DNA of 64,000 nt. Source: Brevundimonas sp. (GTDB taxonomy: Bacteria > Pseudomonadota > Alphaproteobacteria > Caulobacterales > Caulobacteraceae). This document shows positions 8,443 through 16,917 of the stretch, piece after piece. The notes beneath the pieces are model-generated. The model was not told the DNA's origin and did no database searches. It saw only the letters and a program-made list of their open reading frames with translations. Position numbers and translations under genes: made by a program. Location of the stretch: positions 1-64,000 of the forward strand of contig QFQU01000009.1 of the NCBI GenBank assembly GCA_003248965.1, given 5' to 3'. Each line of letters begins with the position of its first letter. The stretch's first letter is position 1.

Positions 8443-8458
8443 TTACCGTTCCGTTAAC
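8443..8458 (+). promoter_or_regulatory. candidate CtrA box upstream of the ybjN-like gene
   Basis: TTAC-N7-TTAAC, one mismatch from the CtrA consensus, in the 76-bp gap before the YbjN-domain gene, 42 bases upstream of its ATG. Spacing of exactly seven and the intergenic position favour it, but a single site can arise by chance. Confidence 0.4.
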
Positions 8459-8499
8459 GGCCGCGACTCGCGCGACCGCAGTTCGAATCGAGACCATTG

Positions 8500-9003
8500 A
8501 TGGATATCGCCCGGCCCGAAGAAACGGACGTGCCCTTCGACCCGCTGGAGGTCGTGGAGCATGTTCTCACGGCCGAGAATCTGCCGTTCGACCGCACCGA
8601 CGACGGCGACCTGGCCTTCGCCCTGGCCGGCGACTGGAAGGACTATGAGCTGTGGTTCGCCTGGCGGCCCGAGGGCGACTGCCTGCAACTGTGCTGCGCC
8701 CTGGATTTGAAGGTGGCCAAGAGCCGCAAGACAGCCGCCTATGAGTTGGTCGGCCTGATCAACCAGCGCACCTGGATGGGTCACTTCGAGGTCTGGGCCG
8801 AGGACGGCGAGATCGTCTTCCGTCACTCCCTGGCCCTGCCGATGGGCGAACGCCCGACCCTGGCCCAGGCGGCGTCGATGATCGATGCGGCCATCGAGGC
8901 GGCGGATCGCTACTATCCCGCCTTCGACTTCATGGTCCGGGGCAACAAGAAGCCGCAGGAGGCGATCGACGCCTGCCTGTTCGAAACGGTCGGCACCGCC
9001 TGA
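8500..9003 (+). CDS. YbjN domain-containing protein
   Basis: 167-residue soluble protein of the YbjN family, whose fold resembles type III secretion chaperones. The family is linked to stress tolerance and motility phenotypes in Enterobacteria, but its molecular role is unclear. The recognisable core runs from 'DPLEVVEHVLTAENLPFDR' through 'LQLCCALDLKVAKSR' to 'MIDAAIEAADRYYPAFDFM'. An in-frame TTG directly precedes the chosen ATG at 8500. Its stop overlaps the proC start (TGATG), so the two are probably co-transcribed, possibly under the CtrA-like box upstream. Confidence 0.85.
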   Translation: MDIARPEETDVPFDPLEVVEHVLTAENLPFDRTDDGDLAFALAGDWKDYELWFAWRPEGDCLQLCCALDLKVAKSRKTAAYELVGLINQRTWMGHFEVWAEDGEIVFRHSLALPMGERPTLAQAASMIDAAIEAADRYYPAFDFMVRGNKKPQEAIDACLFETVGTA

Positions 9004-9800
9004 TGCCGGTCGATGGGCCGGTCGTCCTGGTCGGTTGCGGCCGGCTGGGCTCGGCCATTCTGGAGGGGTGGCTGCTGACCGGAACGGTCGCGCCGCCCGA
9101 CCTTATGATCCTGAGCCCGTCCGAGAAGCCGGCTGCCGAGGCGGCGCGGGCGCGGGGCGCGCGGATCAATCCGCCGCTGGAGGCGCTGACGACGGCGCGG
9201 GCGCTGGTCGTGGCGGTCAAGCCGGCCCTGTGGCGACAGGCAATGGCGCCGCTGACGCCCTTCCTGAACGATCAGGCCGTGATCGTTTCGGTCATGGCCG
9301 GGGTGACGGCCCCCGCGCTGGCCGAAGGGCTGGGCGGCTGGCCCATAGCGCGGGTGATGCCGACGACCGGCGTGGCGCGCGGCAAGGGCGTGGCCTCGGT
9401 CTGGGCGGCCGACCCTGCCGCGCGCGCCCTGGGACGCGCCCTGTTCGAACCGATGGCCGAGACGGTCGATCTGCCGGACGAGGCCCTGATGGATGCGGCC
9501 ACCGCCGTCGCCGGTTCAGGCGCGGCCTATGTCTACGCCTTCATCCAGGCTCTGGCGGATGCGGGGGTGAAGGCCGGTCTGGACGCAGCCACAGCCGAAA
9601 CCCTGGCGCGCGCGACGCTGAAATCCGCCGCAGACGCCATGGGCGACGAGGCGCTGGACGCCTTGATCGGCCGTATCGCCTCGCCCGGCGGATCGACCCG
9701 CGCAGGCCTTGAGGCGATGCAGCGCGACGGACGCCTGACAGCCATGCTGGACGACACGGTCGCGGCGGCCGTGCGCTGCAACCGTGAAATGGGGGGCTGA
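9003..9800 (+). CDS. proC: pyrroline-5-carboxylate reductase ProC
   Basis: NAD(P)H-dependent reductase that converts 1-pyrroline-5-carboxylate to proline, the last step of proline synthesis. The 265-residue length is normal. The Rossmann start 'VVLVGCGRLGSAILEGW' binds the cofactor, 'VVAVKPALW' is the usual 'AVKP' strand, and the C-terminal P5CR signature region 'AVAGSGAAYVYAFIQALADAGVKAGL' followed by 'IASPGGSTRAGLEAM' is clear. It starts inside the stop of the upstream YbjN gene and is convergent with the next gene with only six bases between. Confidence 0.96.
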   Translation: MPVDGPVVLVGCGRLGSAILEGWLLTGTVAPPDLMILSPSEKPAAEAARARGARINPPLEALTTARALVVAVKPALWRQAMAPLTPFLNDQAVIVSVMAGVTAPALAEGLGGWPIARVMPTTGVARGKGVASVWAADPAARALGRALFEPMAETVDLPDEALMDAATAVAGSGAAYVYAFIQALADAGVKAGLDAATAETLARATLKSAADAMGDEALDALIGRIASPGGSTRAGLEAMQRDGRLTAMLDDTVAAAVRCNREMGG

Positions 9801-9806
9801 CGCCTT

Positions 9807-10280
9807 CTAGAAGCGGCGCTGTTCGATCTGATTGCCCAGACGTTCGAAGGCCCGTTGCGCGTCCTGCCAAGTGGCGAAGCCCCAGACGTCGGTGATGTTC
9901 GGCGTAAAGTAGGAGAACCGCACCGGCAGGGTCCGACCGTCGGCGGTGACGATCCGGCCTTCAACCGCCGCACCGCCCACCGAGACGCTGCGGATCGGAT
10001 CCAGGCCTGGCGTGTCGCGCACCTGCTGGAAGGTGGGGCGATTGGGCTTCAGGTCCGTCAGCACCAGATCGGCGGTGGCGCCGGGATAGGCCTGCTCCAA
10101 CGCCTTGGACACCTGCGCCTGAAGATCGGAAATCTGCTGATCGACATCGCGGTCGCCCAGCTTCTTGATCTCGCGGGTCAGGTCGGGACCGACGGTCACG
10201 TTGACGACCGGCTGCGCCTGGGCGGTCGCCGCGACAGCGAGCGTCACGGCCAAAGGCGCGAGAAAAGCGAGTTTACGCAT
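9807..10280 (-). CDS. conserved exported protein of unknown function
   Basis: 157-residue protein with a clear Sec signal peptide (M-R-K-L start, hydrophobic core, AQA cleavage site near residue 23) and a soluble periplasmic domain of about 130 residues. I do not recognise a domain. It contains 'DLTREIKKLGDRDVDQQISDLQAQV' (a probable amphipathic helix, residues given only in part) and an aromatic C-terminal part 'TDVWGFATWQDAQRAFERL'. I chose the ATG at 10280 because GGAG lies nine bases upstream; an earlier ATG sits directly on that Shine-Dalgarno. Convergent with proC; the sensor kinase gene lies upstream on the same strand. Confidence 0.75.
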   Translation of the reverse strand: MRKLAFLAPLAVTLAVAATAQAQPVVNVTVGPDLTREIKKLGDRDVDQQISDLQAQVSKALEQAYPGATADLVLTDLKPNRPTFQQVRDTPGLDPIRSVSVGGAAVEGRIVTADGRTLPVRFSYFTPNITDVWGFATWQDAQRAFERLGNQIEQRRF

Positions 10281-10324
10281 CGAATTCATCTCCAAGCCCT
10301 GTCGGATCGAAGATGATCCTCCAT

Positions 10325-10344
10325 CGCCTCTTCCGAAAGAGGCG
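10325..10344 (-). terminator. hairpin downstream of the sensor kinase gene
   Basis: Perfect 8-bp stem CGCCTCTT/AAGAGGCG with a CCGA loop, 13 bases beyond the sensor kinase stop on the minus strand. No T tract follows, so termination would be weak or rho-dependent; it could instead protect the 3' end of the mRNA. Confidence 0.4.
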
Positions 10345-10357
10345 CGTGCATGAATTT

Positions 10358-11740
10358 TCAGCCAGGCTTGGGCTCGGAAGGCGGCGGCGCGGTGACGGGC
10401 GCGGGCAGGCGGATCAGGGCCTTCAGTCCACCCATGTCGCTGCGGTCTAGAACCACGTCGCCGCCGTGACCGCGCGCCACGTCGCGCGCGATGGCCAGGC
10501 CCAGGCCGACGCCCTTTCGGTTCTGGTTGCGCGAGGCGTCCAGGCGGGAAAAGGGGCGGAAAGCCTCTTCATACATATCCTCGGGAATGCCGGGGCCGTC
10601 GTCCTCGACCGCGATCTCCAACCCGCCGGACGCCAGGGCGCGGGCGGACAGGCGGACGCGCTCGCCGTGGGCGGCGGCGTTGCCCGCCAGGTTCACCAGG
10701 GCGCGCTTGAAGGCCAGGGGGCGCAGGGACGCGGTCAGGCCGGCGGGGACCATCACCTCGACCTCGGCGCCGGCGCGTCTGGCGTCCTCGCCCGCCGCCT
10801 GCAACAAATCGGGAATGGAGACGGGCTGGGGCGGTTCGCCGGCCTCGCCGCGAGCGAAGTCCAGGTATTCGTCGATCATGTGCTCCATCTCGTCCAGGTC
10901 GCCGCGCATGGCGTCCTGACGCTTGAAGGGCGGCGCCAGGGCCAGTTCCAGACGAAGCCGGGTCAGGGGGGTGCGCAGATCGTGGCTGACGGATGCCAGG
11001 AGGGCGGTGCGCTGGTCGATGTGGCGCTGGATTCGGTCGCGCATGGCCAGAAAGGCGGTCGCCGCCGCCCGCACCTCGCGCGCGCCGTGCGGCTTGAAGC
11101 GCGGCACGGTCTCGCCCCGGCCGAAGGCCTCGGCCGCGTCGGCGAGTCGCTCGATGGCGCGCACCTGGTTGCGGATGAACAGGATCGCCACCCCCATCAG
11201 CAGAACTGTGGCGATGGTCAGCCACAGGACGAAGATGTGCGCCTGGGTCGCCACGGCCCGCTCACGCGGGGCGATGATGCGCAAGACGCCCTGCGGCTCC
11301 TGCACCTGGATGTCGACGTAGGCCGGGTAGCGGGTGGTGTCGAACCAGTAGGGACGGTCCAGTCGGGCGTCCAGGGCGTGGTCCAGCACCCGGTCGACCA
11401 CGCCGATGGGGCCGCGCCGCTTCTCGGTCGGCAGGGTGCGGCCGTCCTGAAGCGCGATGGACAGGGACATGGACCGTTCGGCCCTGTCGGCGATCCGCGT
11501 CAGATTGGCCGGGGAGGGGTCGTCCTCGTAGGATTGGACCGCCCAGGCGATGTCGCCGGCCAGACCCTCGGACAGGCGGGCGGTCACGGTCTGCCAGTGG
11601 GCGTCGAAGAAGACCCAGGTCACAGCCACCTGCATCACCAGCACCGGCAGGACGATGATCAGCAACGAGCGACCCCAGAGCGAGGTCGGCAGGCGCCGCT
11701 TCAGAAAGCGCGGCCACAGATAGGCGGGCAGCAGCCGCAT
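10358..11740 (-). CDS. EnvZ-type sensor histidine kinase
   Basis: 460-residue inner-membrane kinase. Two transmembrane helices (about 25-45 and 170-190) flank a periplasmic sensor region. Then come a HAMP linker ('RNQVRAIERLADAAEAFGRGE'-like, in part), a HisKA domain with phospho-acceptor His in 'SVSHDLRTPLTRL', and an HATPase_c domain with N box ('NLAGNAAAHG'), G1 ('DDGPGIP') and G2 ('GVGLGLAIARD'). Downstream partner of the adjacent response regulator (16 bp gap). The pair lies beside ilvE; in Rhodobacter and other Alphaproteobacteria the essential envelope-stress pair CenK/CenR (PetR) is often near this gene, so a CenK role is a reasonable inference but unproven. Confidence 0.92.
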   Translation of the reverse strand: MRLLPAYLWPRFLKRRLPTSLWGRSLLIIVLPVLVMQVAVTWVFFDAHWQTVTARLSEGLAGDIAWAVQSYEDDPSPANLTRIADRAERSMSLSIALQDGRTLPTEKRRGPIGVVDRVLDHALDARLDRPYWFDTTRYPAYVDIQVQEPQGVLRIIAPRERAVATQAHIFVLWLTIATVLLMGVAILFIRNQVRAIERLADAAEAFGRGETVPRFKPHGAREVRAAATAFLAMRDRIQRHIDQRTALLASVSHDLRTPLTRLRLELALAPPFKRQDAMRGDLDEMEHMIDEYLDFARGEAGEPPQPVSIPDLLQAAGEDARRAGAEVEVMVPAGLTASLRPLAFKRALVNLAGNAAAHGERVRLSARALASGGLEIAVEDDGPGIPEDMYEEAFRPFSRLDASRNQNRKGVGLGLAIARDVARGHGGDVVLDRSDMGGLKALIRLPAPVTAPPPSEPKPG

Positions 11741-11756
11741 CGCTCTCGTCGCCGAC

Positions 11757-12494
11757 TCAGTCGGGGGCCAGCATATAGCCTACGCCCCGCACGGTCTGCA
11801 GATAGCGCGGGTTCTTGGGGTCGGCCTCCAGCTTGCGGCGCAGGCGCGTGACCTGGACGTCCACGGCGCGGCCGGTGATGTCGGCGGTGTCGGGCGACAG
11901 GCTCATGCGCTCGACCGGGGCGTGGGCGTGCAGGGCCAGCGTCTTCAGCAGTTGCGCCTCAGCCTCGGTCAGGCGCTGGGGGGCGCCGTCGCGGGTCAGC
12001 TCCAGCCGTTCCATGTCGAAGACGGCGCTTCCCAGCTTGATCTCGCGCGGGCCGATGGGCTTGCCGCCCGTGCGACGAAGAATGGCCTCGATCCGCAGCA
12101 CCAGTTCGCGTGGTTCGAAGGGTTTGGACATATAGTCGTCCGCGCCGCGCGCCAGGCCCTCGATCCGATCCTCGGCGTCGCCCTTGGCGGTCAGCAGAAG
12201 GACCGGGGTCTTGGAGGTTTCGGCCTTGCTGCGGACCCAGGTGGTCAGGTCGAAACCGCTTTCACCGGGCATCATGACGTCCAGCACGACCAGGTCGAAC
12301 TCGATCAGCTCCATCATCCGCTTGGCGGCGGCGGCGTGGGCGGCCCCGGTGACGCGATAACCCTCGCGCGCCAGGAACTCCTTCAGCAGCTCGCGGATGC
12401 GGTCGTCGTCGTCGACGATCAGCAGATGACGGCCCACGCCGGGTCCGGCGATGGGGCCCGAGCGGCCATGCGGGCGCGATTCCGTCATGCTCAT
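11757..12494 (-). CDS. OmpR/PhoB-family response regulator (CenR/PetR-like)
   Basis: 245-residue transcription factor. The receiver domain (about residues 22-137) has the acidic patch 'VDDDDR', phospho-acceptor Asp in 'VVLDVMMPGESG', Thr in 'LLLTAKG' and Lys in 'YMSKPFEP'. The C-terminal winged helix contains 'RLTEAEAQLLKTLALHA' and the recognition region 'DITGRAVDVQVTRLRRKLE', ending in the usual 'YLQTVRGVGYML'. It is upstream of its cognate kinase and divergent from ilvE across 82 bp. Adjacency to ilvE matches CenR/PetR orthologues in other Alphaproteobacteria; that identity is inferred. Confidence 0.94.
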   Translation of the reverse strand: MSMTESRPHGRSGPIAGPGVGRHLLIVDDDDRIRELLKEFLAREGYRVTGAAHAAAAKRMMELIEFDLVVLDVMMPGESGFDLTTWVRSKAETSKTPVLLLTAKGDAEDRIEGLARGADDYMSKPFEPRELVLRIEAILRRTGGKPIGPREIKLGSAVFDMERLELTRDGAPQRLTEAEAQLLKTLALHAHAPVERMSLSPDTADITGRAVDVQVTRLRRKLEADPKNPRYLQTVRGVGYMLAPD

Positions 12495-12576
12495 GCGACG
12501 TTCTCCGCGTTCAAGGCGTTGACCTGAACGATTCGGGCGGCTCTAACACCGGCAGTTCCGCGGGAGACGTGTTTCA

Positions 12577-13455
12577 ATGGCCTTCGTTCCTTTCGACGAT
12601 CGTGACGGCTGGATCTGGTTTGATGGCGAATTCGTGCCCTGGCGGGAAGCGAAAACGCACGTTCTGACCCATGGCCTCCACTATGGCTCGTCGGTGTTCG
12701 AGGGTGAGCGTATGTACGGCGGCGAAATCTTCAAGCTGACGCCGCATTCGGAGCGCCTGAAGCGGTCCGCAAACCTGCTCGATTTCGAAATACCCTACAG
12801 CGTCGCCGAAATCGACGCCATCTGTAACGAAACCTGCACCAAGAACGGCCTGACCGACTGCTATGTGCGTCCCGTCGCCTATCTGGGGCCGGAACAGACC
12901 AGCGTTTCGGCCCTGAACAACAAGGTCCATCTGGCGGTCGCGGTCTGGGACTGGCCCAGCTATTTCGACCCGGAGGTCAAGGCGCGCGGCCTGCGTCTGG
13001 AATGGTCCAAGTGGCGCCGGCCCGATCCCGCGACCGCCCCGACCACGGCCAAGGCGGCGGGCCTGTACATGATCTGCACCATGTCCAAGAACGCGGCCGA
13101 GCGACGCGGTTTCGCCGACGCCCTGATGCTGGACTGGCGCGGCTATGTCGCCGAGGCGACCGGCGCCAACGTCTTCTTCGTCAGGGACGGCGTAATCCAC
13201 ACGCCCAGGGTCGAACACATCCTGGACGGCATCACCCGCCAGACGGTGATCGAGATCGCTCGCGAAAAAGGCATCGAGGTCGTGGTGCGCGACATCAAGC
13301 CGGAAGAGCTGTCGGATTTCACCGAATGTTTCCTGACCGGCACGGCCGTCGAGGTGACGCCGGTCGCCGAAGTGGGCGAATATCGCTTCACCCCCGGCGC
13401 CCTGTCGCTGGACCTGATGGACCATTACGGCAGGCTGGTGCGCCGCCAACTGTAA
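12577..13455 (+). CDS. ilvE: branched-chain amino acid aminotransferase
   Basis: Class IV PLP-dependent aminotransferase that interconverts leucine, isoleucine and valine with their 2-keto acids. 292 residues, in the normal range. 'THGLHYGSSVFEGER' is the family start; the PLP lysine is in 'APTTAKAAGLYM', and 'EATGANVFFV' and 'LTGTAVEVTPV' bind the cofactor phosphate and substrate. ATG at 12577 with an upstream GGGAGA. It ends in a good terminator. Leucine dehydrogenase at 18 kb could feed the same keto acids. Confidence 0.95.
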   Translation: MAFVPFDDRDGWIWFDGEFVPWREAKTHVLTHGLHYGSSVFEGERMYGGEIFKLTPHSERLKRSANLLDFEIPYSVAEIDAICNETCTKNGLTDCYVRPVAYLGPEQTSVSALNNKVHLAVAVWDWPSYFDPEVKARGLRLEWSKWRRPDPATAPTTAKAAGLYMICTMSKNAAERRGFADALMLDWRGYVAEATGANVFFVRDGVIHTPRVEHILDGITRQTVIEIAREKGIEVVVRDIKPEELSDFTECFLTGTAVEVTPVAEVGEYRFTPGALSLDLMDHYGRLVRRQL

Positions 13456-13479
13456 GGTCGGGCGCGGAAATCGACGAAA

Positions 13480-13507
13480 GGGGCGGTCCGCACGGGCCGC
13501 CTCTTTT
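13480..13507 (+). terminator. rho-independent terminator after ilvE
   Basis: Ten-pair stem (two G-T wobbles) with GCAC loop, arms 13480-13489 and 13494-13503, followed by TTTTCGTTTT. It lies 25 bases after the ilvE stop. Confidence 0.75.
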
Positions 13508-13585
13508 CGTTTTGCTTGCCAGCCGCGTCACTTTGTCCTTGAAGCGAGATCGGAGACCGGCGCGGGCCGGCGAGGGACCGTTTTC

Positions 13586-14860
13586 ATGTTCAGCCTTCTG
13601 AACCTCCAGAGCCTTTTGGGCCTGGTCGTCGTCGTCGTCGCCTGCTGGGCGATCTCGGAGAACCGGCGCGCCTTTCCCTGGCGGCTGACCGTCGGCGCCA
13701 TCGCGGTGCAGGCGGCGCTGGTGCTGGCGCTGTTCGCCATTCCGGGGTCGCAGGCGGTGCTGGCGGCGGTGACGGGTGCGGTTGACGGTCTGGCGGTGGC
13801 GACGACCGAGGGAACGAAGTTCGTGTTCGGATATCTGGCCGGCGGGGACCAGCCCTATGCGGTGCAGAACCAGGGCGCCCTGTTCACCTTCGCATTCCAG
13901 GTCCTGCCGTTGATCCTGGTGATCTCGGCCCTGTCGGCCCTGCTGTGGCACTGGAAAATCCTGAAGTGGATCACCCTGGGCTTCGGCTTCCTGTTCCAGA
14001 AGACGATGGGTCTGGGCGGCGCCTCGGCCCTGGCGGTCGCGGCCAACATCTTTCTGGGGATGATCGAAAGCCCGATCGTCATCCGCGCCTATCTGGACAA
14101 GCTGACCCGGTCGGAAATCTTCCTGATGATGGTGGTCGGCCTGGCCACCGTCGCCGGTTCGACCATGGTGGCCTACGCCACCATCCTGGCGCCGGTCCTG
14201 CCCAATGCTGCGGGCCACGTCCTGGTCGCCTCCATCGTCTCGGCGCCGGCCGGGGTGCTGCTGGCGCGGATCATCATTCCCGAAAAGGAAGGTCTGGGCG
14301 GCGCGGTCGCCGACTATGACTCGGCGCTGAAATACGACAGCGCCATCGACGCCATCGTTAAGGGCACGTCGGACGGCCTGATGGTCGTCCTGAACATCTC
14401 GGCGGTGCTGATCGTGTTCGTGGCCCTGGTGGCCCTGGTCAACGTCATGCTGGGCGGCTTCGTCGTCTTCGACGCGCCCCTAACGGTCGAGCGCATCCTG
14501 GGCTGGATCTTCGCCCCCGTCGCCTGGTTGATCGGGGTGGAATGGAAGGACGCCGACGTCGCCGGCTGGCTGCTGGGCGTCAAGCTGACCCTGACCGAGT
14601 TCGTCGCCTTCATCGACCTGGGCAAGGTGCCGGCTGGCGAGATGACCGAGCGGACGCGGATGCTGATGACCTATGCGTTGTGCGGCTTCGCCAACATCGG
14701 CTCGGTGGGCATCACGGTGACGGGCCTGTCGGTCCTGATGCCAGAGCGCCGAGAAGAGGTTCTGGGCATGGTGTGGAAGGGGCTGTTCGCCGGCTTCCTC
14801 GCCACCCTGATGACCGCCTCCATTGTCGGCGCCATGCCCGCCGTCGTCTTCGGTCGCTGA
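13586..14860 (+). CDS. concentrative nucleoside transporter (CNT/NupC family)
   Basis: 424-residue inner-membrane symporter predicted to import nucleosides with H+ or Na+. Many hydrophobic segments are visible. CNT landmarks include the gating region 'MGLGGASALAVAANIFLGMIE' (in part), 'ESPIVIRAYL', and the C-terminal 'YALCGFANIGSVGITVTGLS' with the characteristic GFAN(I/F)(G/S) motif. ATG at 13586 after a GGGA-rich leader. The next membrane protein gene begins about 20 bases after its stop. Confidence 0.93.
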   Translation: MFSLLNLQSLLGLVVVVVACWAISENRRAFPWRLTVGAIAVQAALVLALFAIPGSQAVLAAVTGAVDGLAVATTEGTKFVFGYLAGGDQPYAVQNQGALFTFAFQVLPLILVISALSALLWHWKILKWITLGFGFLFQKTMGLGGASALAVAANIFLGMIESPIVIRAYLDKLTRSEIFLMMVVGLATVAGSTMVAYATILAPVLPNAAGHVLVASIVSAPAGVLLARIIIPEKEGLGGAVADYDSALKYDSAIDAIVKGTSDGLMVVLNISAVLIVFVALVALVNVMLGGFVVFDAPLTVERILGWIFAPVAWLIGVEWKDADVAGWLLGVKLTLTEFVAFIDLGKVPAGEMTERTRMLMTYALCGFANIGSVGITVTGLSVLMPERREEVLGMVWKGLFAGFLATLMTASIVGAMPAVVFGR

Positions 14861-14879
14861 GCAGGGCGGCCCGACACCG

Positions 14880-15518
14880 GTGCGCGCCCTGGCCCCGCTG
14901 GATCGCGGAATGGCGCTGCTTTTGGCGGGCCTGGCGGGCTATGTCGACAGCCTGGGCTTCTTGCAGTTGGGCGGAGTGTTCGTCTCCTTCATGAGCGGCA
15001 ATTCCACGCGCCTGGCCGCCAGCGTGGCGTCGGGACAGTGGCTGGCGGCGGGGCGTCTGATGGCCATTCTGGCGGTCTTTGTCCTGGGCTCCTTCCTCGG
15101 GGCGCTGATCGCGGGCGGGGAGGGGACGCGGTCGCGCAGCCGTGTTCTGCTGTTCGAAGGACTGCTGCTGGCCTGCGCGGCCCTGGCGGCGGTGTTCGGC
15201 CTGACGCCCCTGGCCATACTGCTGATGGTCACTGCCATGGGGGCCGAGAATTCTGTCTTCCTGAGAAACGGCGAGGTGGGCGTCAGCCTGACCTATATGA
15301 CCGGCACCCTGGTCAAGCTGGGCCAGGCGCTGGCCGCCCGCGCGACAGGGCGCGACCGCACGGCCTATCGCCCCTATCTGGCCTTGTGGGCCGGTTTGAC
15401 GGCCGGCGCCGTGCTGGGCGCCCTGACCTATGGGGTGCTGGGACTGGCGGCCTTGTGGCCCGCCGCCATCCTGGCCCTGAGCCTGTCGCTGGTCGCGCGG
15501 TTCAGCCGCGCGGCGTGA
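14880..15518 (+). CDS. YoaK/DUF1275 family membrane protein
   Basis: About 212 residues with six hydrophobic segments. The family start 'GYVDSLGFLQLGGVFVSFMSGNSTRLA' (conserved D-x-x-G-F and MSGN, in part) places it in DUF1275; the function of the family is unknown and transport is only assumed. The start is uncertain: GTG at 14880 is chosen, but an ATG at 14910 also keeps the whole domain, and an in-frame ATG at 14823 would overlap the nucleoside transporter by 38 bases. The 3' end overlaps the convergent thioesterase gene by 17 bases. Confidence 0.85.
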   Translation: MRALAPLDRGMALLLAGLAGYVDSLGFLQLGGVFVSFMSGNSTRLAASVASGQWLAAGRLMAILAVFVLGSFLGALIAGGEGTRSRSRVLLFEGLLLACAALAAVFGLTPLAILLMVTAMGAENSVFLRNGEVGVSLTYMTGTLVKLGQALAARATGRDRTAYRPYLALWAGLTAGAVLGALTYGVLGLAALWPAAILALSLSLVARFSRAA

Positions 15519-15936
15519 ACTTTCGGATGACGCCCGAGAAGGTCATCAGCAGCCGTTCGCCGGTGTTGATCTGGCCCCGCACGAAGATCAGGCTCTTGCC
15601 CGCCTTCGTCACCTGGCCCGTGGCCTCGATCAGTTCGCCGACATAGCCGCCGTCGATGAAGGTCGAGTCCAGTTGCACGGTGACGCCCGAGGCGCCCTCC
15701 ATCTCCTGATAGGCGATCTGGAACATGGCGATGTCGGCGAAGGTCATCAGACAGCCGCCGTGCATCCGACCGCCGGCGTTCATGTGCTTCTGCTCGGCGC
15801 GGAAGGCGCAGCGCATATGTCCGTCGGGGTCCGGCCGGCCGTAAAAGGGGCCAACCACGGTGTCGAAGGTGTCGTGCAAATCATAGGTCTGCCACCCGGC
15901 GAACTCGCCTTCGGTGATGGTGATTTTCTTCGGCAT
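15502..15936 (-). CDS. PaaI-family hotdog thioesterase
   Basis: 144-residue single-domain hotdog protein predicted to hydrolyse acyl-CoA thioesters. The active-site region 'NAGGRMHGGCLMTFADIAMF' (in part) carries the H-G-G and the acidic residue typical of PaaI/4HBT enzymes, followed by the beta-sheet strands 'VTVQLDSTFIDGGYVGELIEA'. The acyl substrate cannot be deduced. It is convergent with and slightly overlapping DUF1275 and divergent from the DUF3253 gene. Confidence 0.88.
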   Translation of the reverse strand: MPKKITITEGEFAGWQTYDLHDTFDTVVGPFYGRPDPDGHMRCAFRAEQKHMNAGGRMHGGCLMTFADIAMFQIAYQEMEGASGVTVQLDSTFIDGGYVGELIEATGQVTKAGKSLIFVRGQINTGERLLMTFSGVIRKFTPRG

Positions 15937-15983
15937 GCAGACTTGGCCTTACTTCTGGGCGTGCGGTGCAGCATATAGGCGCA

Positions 15984-16289
15984 ATGAGCGATCCGATCGA
16001 AACCGCAATCCTGAATAAAATCGCCTCCCTGGAGCCGGGCAAGAGCATAGAGCCCGCCGAGGTGGCCAAGGAACTGCAGCCCGAACAATGGCAGCGCATG
16101 CTGCCAAAGGTTCGCGCCATCGCGCTGCACCTGATGCGCCAGGGCAGGCTGACCATCACCAAGAAGGGCAAGCCGGTCGATCCGGACAACTTCCGCGGCG
16201 TGACGCGCCTGCGTCAGGCGACGCCGGAAGAGGCGGCCCTGGCCCTTAGCCGCCGTCCGCCGGTGGTCAGTGAGGACGATGACGACTGA
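15984..16289 (+). CDS. DUF3253 domain protein
   Basis: 101-residue protein of DUF3253, a small predicted winged-helix family: 'AILNKIASLEPGKSIEPAEVA' followed by 'RAIALHLMRQGRLTITKKGKPVDP', ending in an acidic tail. The basic helix-wing pattern suggests nucleic-acid binding but the role is unknown. ATG at 15984 rather than an earlier in-frame GTG that would add six residues. Its stop overlaps the start of the glycosylase-like gene by 11 bases. Confidence 0.85.
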   Translation: MSDPIETAILNKIASLEPGKSIEPAEVAKELQPEQWQRMLPKVRAIALHLMRQGRLTITKKGKPVDPDNFRGVTRLRQATPEEAALALSRRPPVVSEDDDD

Positions 16290-16917
16290 CCTCGAAGAGG
16301 TTCTGGGCGACATCCGGGCCTGCCGCGCCTGCGCAAGCGCGCTGCCGCACACGCCTCGTCCGGTGGTGCGGGTCTTTCCCGAGACGCGGCTCCTGATCTG
16401 CGGCCAGGCGCCGGGGCGACGTGTGCACGAAAGCGGCCTGCCGTTCACCGATCCGTCGGGCGACCGACTGCGCGCCTGGATGGGCGTGGACTACGAGACC
16501 TTCTACGCCGACCGCCGCATCGGAGTGGCGGCGCAGGCCTTCTGCTATCCGGGGACAGCGCCCCAAGGGGGGGACTATCCGCCGCCGCCGCGTTGCGCCG
16601 AGCTTTGGCGACCCCAGTTGATGGCGGCCTTGCCGGAGATGGAACTGACACTGCTGGTCGGGGGCTATGCCCAGGCCTGGGCGCTGGGCGAGCGGGTGAA
16701 ACGCAACATGACCGAGACGGTGCGGGCGTGGCGCGATTATGCGCCCGGTCTGCTGGTTCTGCCGCATCCGTCCTGGCGCAACACGGCCTGGCTGAGAAAG
16801 AACCCCTGGTTCGAGGTGGAGGTCGTGCCCTATCTGCGGGAACGGGTTCGGGCCATCCTGGATTATCCGCAAGAAAACGGTCCCCGATCCGGAACGGCAG
16901 GGTCGGGGCAGGCATGA
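16279..16917 (+). CDS. uracil-DNA glycosylase family protein
   Basis: 212-residue member of the uracil-DNA glycosylase superfamily. Motif 1 is 'LLICGQAPGRRVHESGLPF' (G-Q-A-P-G in place of the GQDPY of family 1), and motif 2 is 'VLPHPSWRN', an H-P-S loop that inserts into DNA in superfamily enzymes. Only two cysteines (CRAC) lie at the N-terminus; I cannot identify a full four-cysteine iron-sulfur site, so activity on uracil is uncertain. It overlaps both neighbours (11 bases upstream, 4 bases ATGA downstream), suggesting one transcript with DUF3253 and the hydrolase. Confidence 0.88.
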   Translation: MTTDLEEVLGDIRACRACASALPHTPRPVVRVFPETRLLICGQAPGRRVHESGLPFTDPSGDRLRAWMGVDYETFYADRRIGVAAQAFCYPGTAPQGGDYPPPPRCAELWRPQLMAALPEMELTLLVGGYAQAWALGERVKRNMTETVRAWRDYAPGLLVLPHPSWRNTAWLRKNPWFEVEVVPYLRERVRAILDYPQENGPRSGTAGSGQA

